27,751 nt of DNA from Cytauxzoon felis (lineage: Eukaryota; Apicomplexa; Aconoidasida; Piroplasmida; Theileriidae): positions 1 through 27,751 of the forward strand of contig JAIQCW010000082.1 in NCBI GenBank assembly GCA_020283715.1. Reading direction: 5' to 3'. The translations under genes and the position numbers were made by a program. Position 1 is the stretch's first letter. Each line of letters begins with the position of its first letter. Shown here piece by piece: positions 27,668-27,751 of this stretch. The notes below the pieces were generated by a model that was not told the origin of the DNA, searched no databases, and saw nothing but the letters and a program-made list of their open reading frames with translations.

Positions 27668-27751
27668 AATAGCTCCTCCAACTGAGGTCCAATCTATCTC
27701 TCCTCATCCTGCCGTCAGCTCTTCTAATTACCTATCCCTAAAGGTATAACC
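27668..27751. repeat. Modular repeat block 16 (start only, TrxR intron)
   Basis: The order is linker AACTGAGGTCCAATC, D cassette CCTGCCGTCAG, then module C beginning AATTACCTATCCCTAAAGG. The block continues past the right edge. It sits in the intron that opens at 27615. Confidence 0.85.

Overview
The window reads as nuclear DNA of an apicomplexan, most likely a piroplasm (Theileria/Babesia-like). The grounds are a very AT-rich background, dense gene packing, many GT-AG introns of only about 38-55 bases, and a thioredoxin reductase whose C-terminus (GCGGGRCG) is of the Plasmodium type. The genus is inferred; nothing here fixes the species.

Layout. 1-615 (-) is the start of a multi-spanning membrane protein. 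2307-4578 (-) is an unrecognised five-exon gene with a signal-like N-terminus. 5092-6164 (+) is an unrecognised two-exon gene, followed by a 52-residue ORF and a ZNHIT3-like HIT zinc finger (6457-6955, +). 7567-14416 (-) is one large gene for the condensin HEAT subunit CAP-G. 14985-17350 (+) is an amino-acid transporter, followed by ARL2 (17409-18164, +). Then come TFIIH subunit TFB5 (18188-18538, -), tRNA-Arg(CCG) (18614-18685, -), the 60S biogenesis factor SDA1 (18777-22072, +), a small unrecognised gene (about 22092-22574, -), the condensin kleisin CAP-H (23325-25439, -) and thioredoxin reductase (25675-27614, -, 5' part outside the window). Apart from the orphans these are housekeeping genes. 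Two partners of the same complex, CAP-G and CAP-H, lie about 9 kb apart on the same strand.

The exceptional feature is a modular, relatively GC-rich repeat family. It forms 16 blocks covering about a fifth of the window (my sum of block lengths is about 6.3 kb). Blocks lie in intergenic DNA, inside introns, and inside exons. In the exons of CAP-G, the transporter and SDA1 the modules always have the same orientation and reading frame, so unrelated proteins carry the same peptides (for example ADLREAEGEVN, SNYLSLK, DVTSSG). Modules A, B and C are three related end-type sequences. Module E is a hairpin-rich spacer, F is an AT-rich core of about 270 bases found only in non-coding DNA, and G is a short segment shared by two proteins. 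At a fixed position beside A, B or C sits one of at least six interchangeable mini-hairpins (D cassettes). Four complete units have the plan D - inverted A or B - F - B - D, 396-417 bases long, resembling a non-autonomous inverted-repeat transposon. The short variants behave like an in-frame protein-inserting element, conceptually similar to the palindromic elements of Rickettsia.

A second theme is single-base shortfalls at homopolymer runs: one in CAP-G, two in SDA1 and probably one in the small gene next to SDA1. In CAP-G and SDA1 the protein homology and intron phases show that exactly one base is missing each time. Sequencing or assembly error is the likeliest cause.
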